A DNA stretch of 32,246 bases, taken from positions 1-32,246 of the forward strand of contig WRGA01000100.1 of the NCBI GenBank assembly GCA_009787405.1. Direction: 5' to 3'. The notes under the pieces were generated by a model. It worked only from the letters and a program-made list of their open reading frames with translations. It had not been told where the DNA came from and ran no database searches. This document shows positions 31,941 through 32,246 of this stretch, in pieces. This DNA is from Candidatus Azobacteroides sp. (GTDB lineage: Bacteria > Bacteroidota > Bacteroidia > Bacteroidales > WRGA01). The translations under genes were made by a program, and so were the position numbers. The first letter of the stretch is position 1, and every line of letters begins with the position of its first letter.

Positions 31941-32246
31941 TCGCACAGATTTCACGGATTGCACAGATTTTTTAATTGACATCATCAGTCGTATTTGTGA
32001 ATTGAAAATCGACGGAGTCAAATAGAAAAGGGGGATAACCCGGCAATAATAAATACATGAAATAACGAAAATATCGCCCGACAACCCGAAATCCGTGACA
32101 TCCGTGTAATCTGTGCGAGACAAATTGCTTTTTTAACTTTATTCTTTGCTCAATTCTTCCAAACTTAAACTTTCGCCTCTCTGCCGCCGACGGATAACAT
32201 GTCAGCTTAAATGTCAATCTGTCGGATCTCGCACAGATTTCACGGA
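31941..32246. repeat. Repeat cluster of cacagattt-cacgga units, two direct and one inverted copy
   Basis: Copy 1 begins at 31941 and an identical 18-base copy (tcgcacagatttcacgga) ends the window at 32229-32246. An inverted, slightly diverged copy lies at 32090-32118. Copy 1 and the inverted copy therefore flank about 150 bases like terminal inverted repeats. I see no gene in 31914-32246; the short frames there have no recognisable protein features. Confidence 0.7.

Noticed and set aside
1-32246. CRISPR array, prophage or integrative element
   Set aside because: No regularly spaced direct repeats, no integrase, recombinase or phage structural genes, and no duplicated tRNA end that would mark an attachment site at the tRNA-Lys gene.

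Overview
The window looks like a chromosome segment from a member of the Bacteroidota, most likely order Bacteroidales. The evidence is a set of families typical of that group: an ECF sigma factor followed by a membrane protein and a DUF4252 protein, DUF3822 next to rsmD, a GSCFA protein, a DUF4922 protein, and a three-gene TolC/HlyD/MFS efflux operon. The only recurrent promoter-like word found upstream of genes is TAnnTTTG, the -7 element of the Bacteroidota primary sigma factor, and several start sites were chosen with its help. Genus cannot be fixed from the sequence alone.

Layout. 1-1217: 3' part of a secreted protein of unknown function. 1241-1386: an inverted pair of short tandem repeats that runs into the end of a rhomboid-protease gene. 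1937-2405: wreck of a nitrate/sulfonate-type ABC ATPase fused to the start of another gene, followed by a dispersed palindromic repeat (2411-2544). 2622-6553: two-gene heterodimeric ABC exporter. 6636-7568: DUF4922 HIT-like protein. 7748-10812: an AT-rich surface-modification patch (FemAB-like acyltransferase, GNAT protein, polysaccharide deacetylase). 10990-12484: ECF sigma/anti-sigma-like/DUF4252 operon. 12571-14067: cdd and GSCFA on the minus strand. 14106-15080: glucosaminidase with LysM. 15275-16628: DUF3822 and rsmD. 16730-17016: an unassigned transcription unit with promoter, short ORF, a run of ten G and a strong terminator. 17090-21826: secreted papain-like protease, secreted caspase with PEGA-like repeats, and a small beta-barrel. 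22179-22439: remnant of a second caspase gene. 22522-26844: efflux operon. 27011-27083: tRNA-Lys(CTT). 27439-31913: carA and carB. 31914-32246: repeats only.

The most unusual part is 16700-22440. Two exported cysteine peptidases of unrelated clans (papain-like C1 and caspase-like C14) are translationally adjacent. Upstream of them is a leader with a G10 tract that controls the reading frame of a short ORF, and two mutually exclusive hairpins that both end in T runs. Downstream lies a dead duplicate of the caspase gene. The second notable signal is a dispersed palindromic repeat with a conserved mini-ORF, found just ahead of carB and, inverted, just ahead of the chimeric pseudogene near 2.4 kb.
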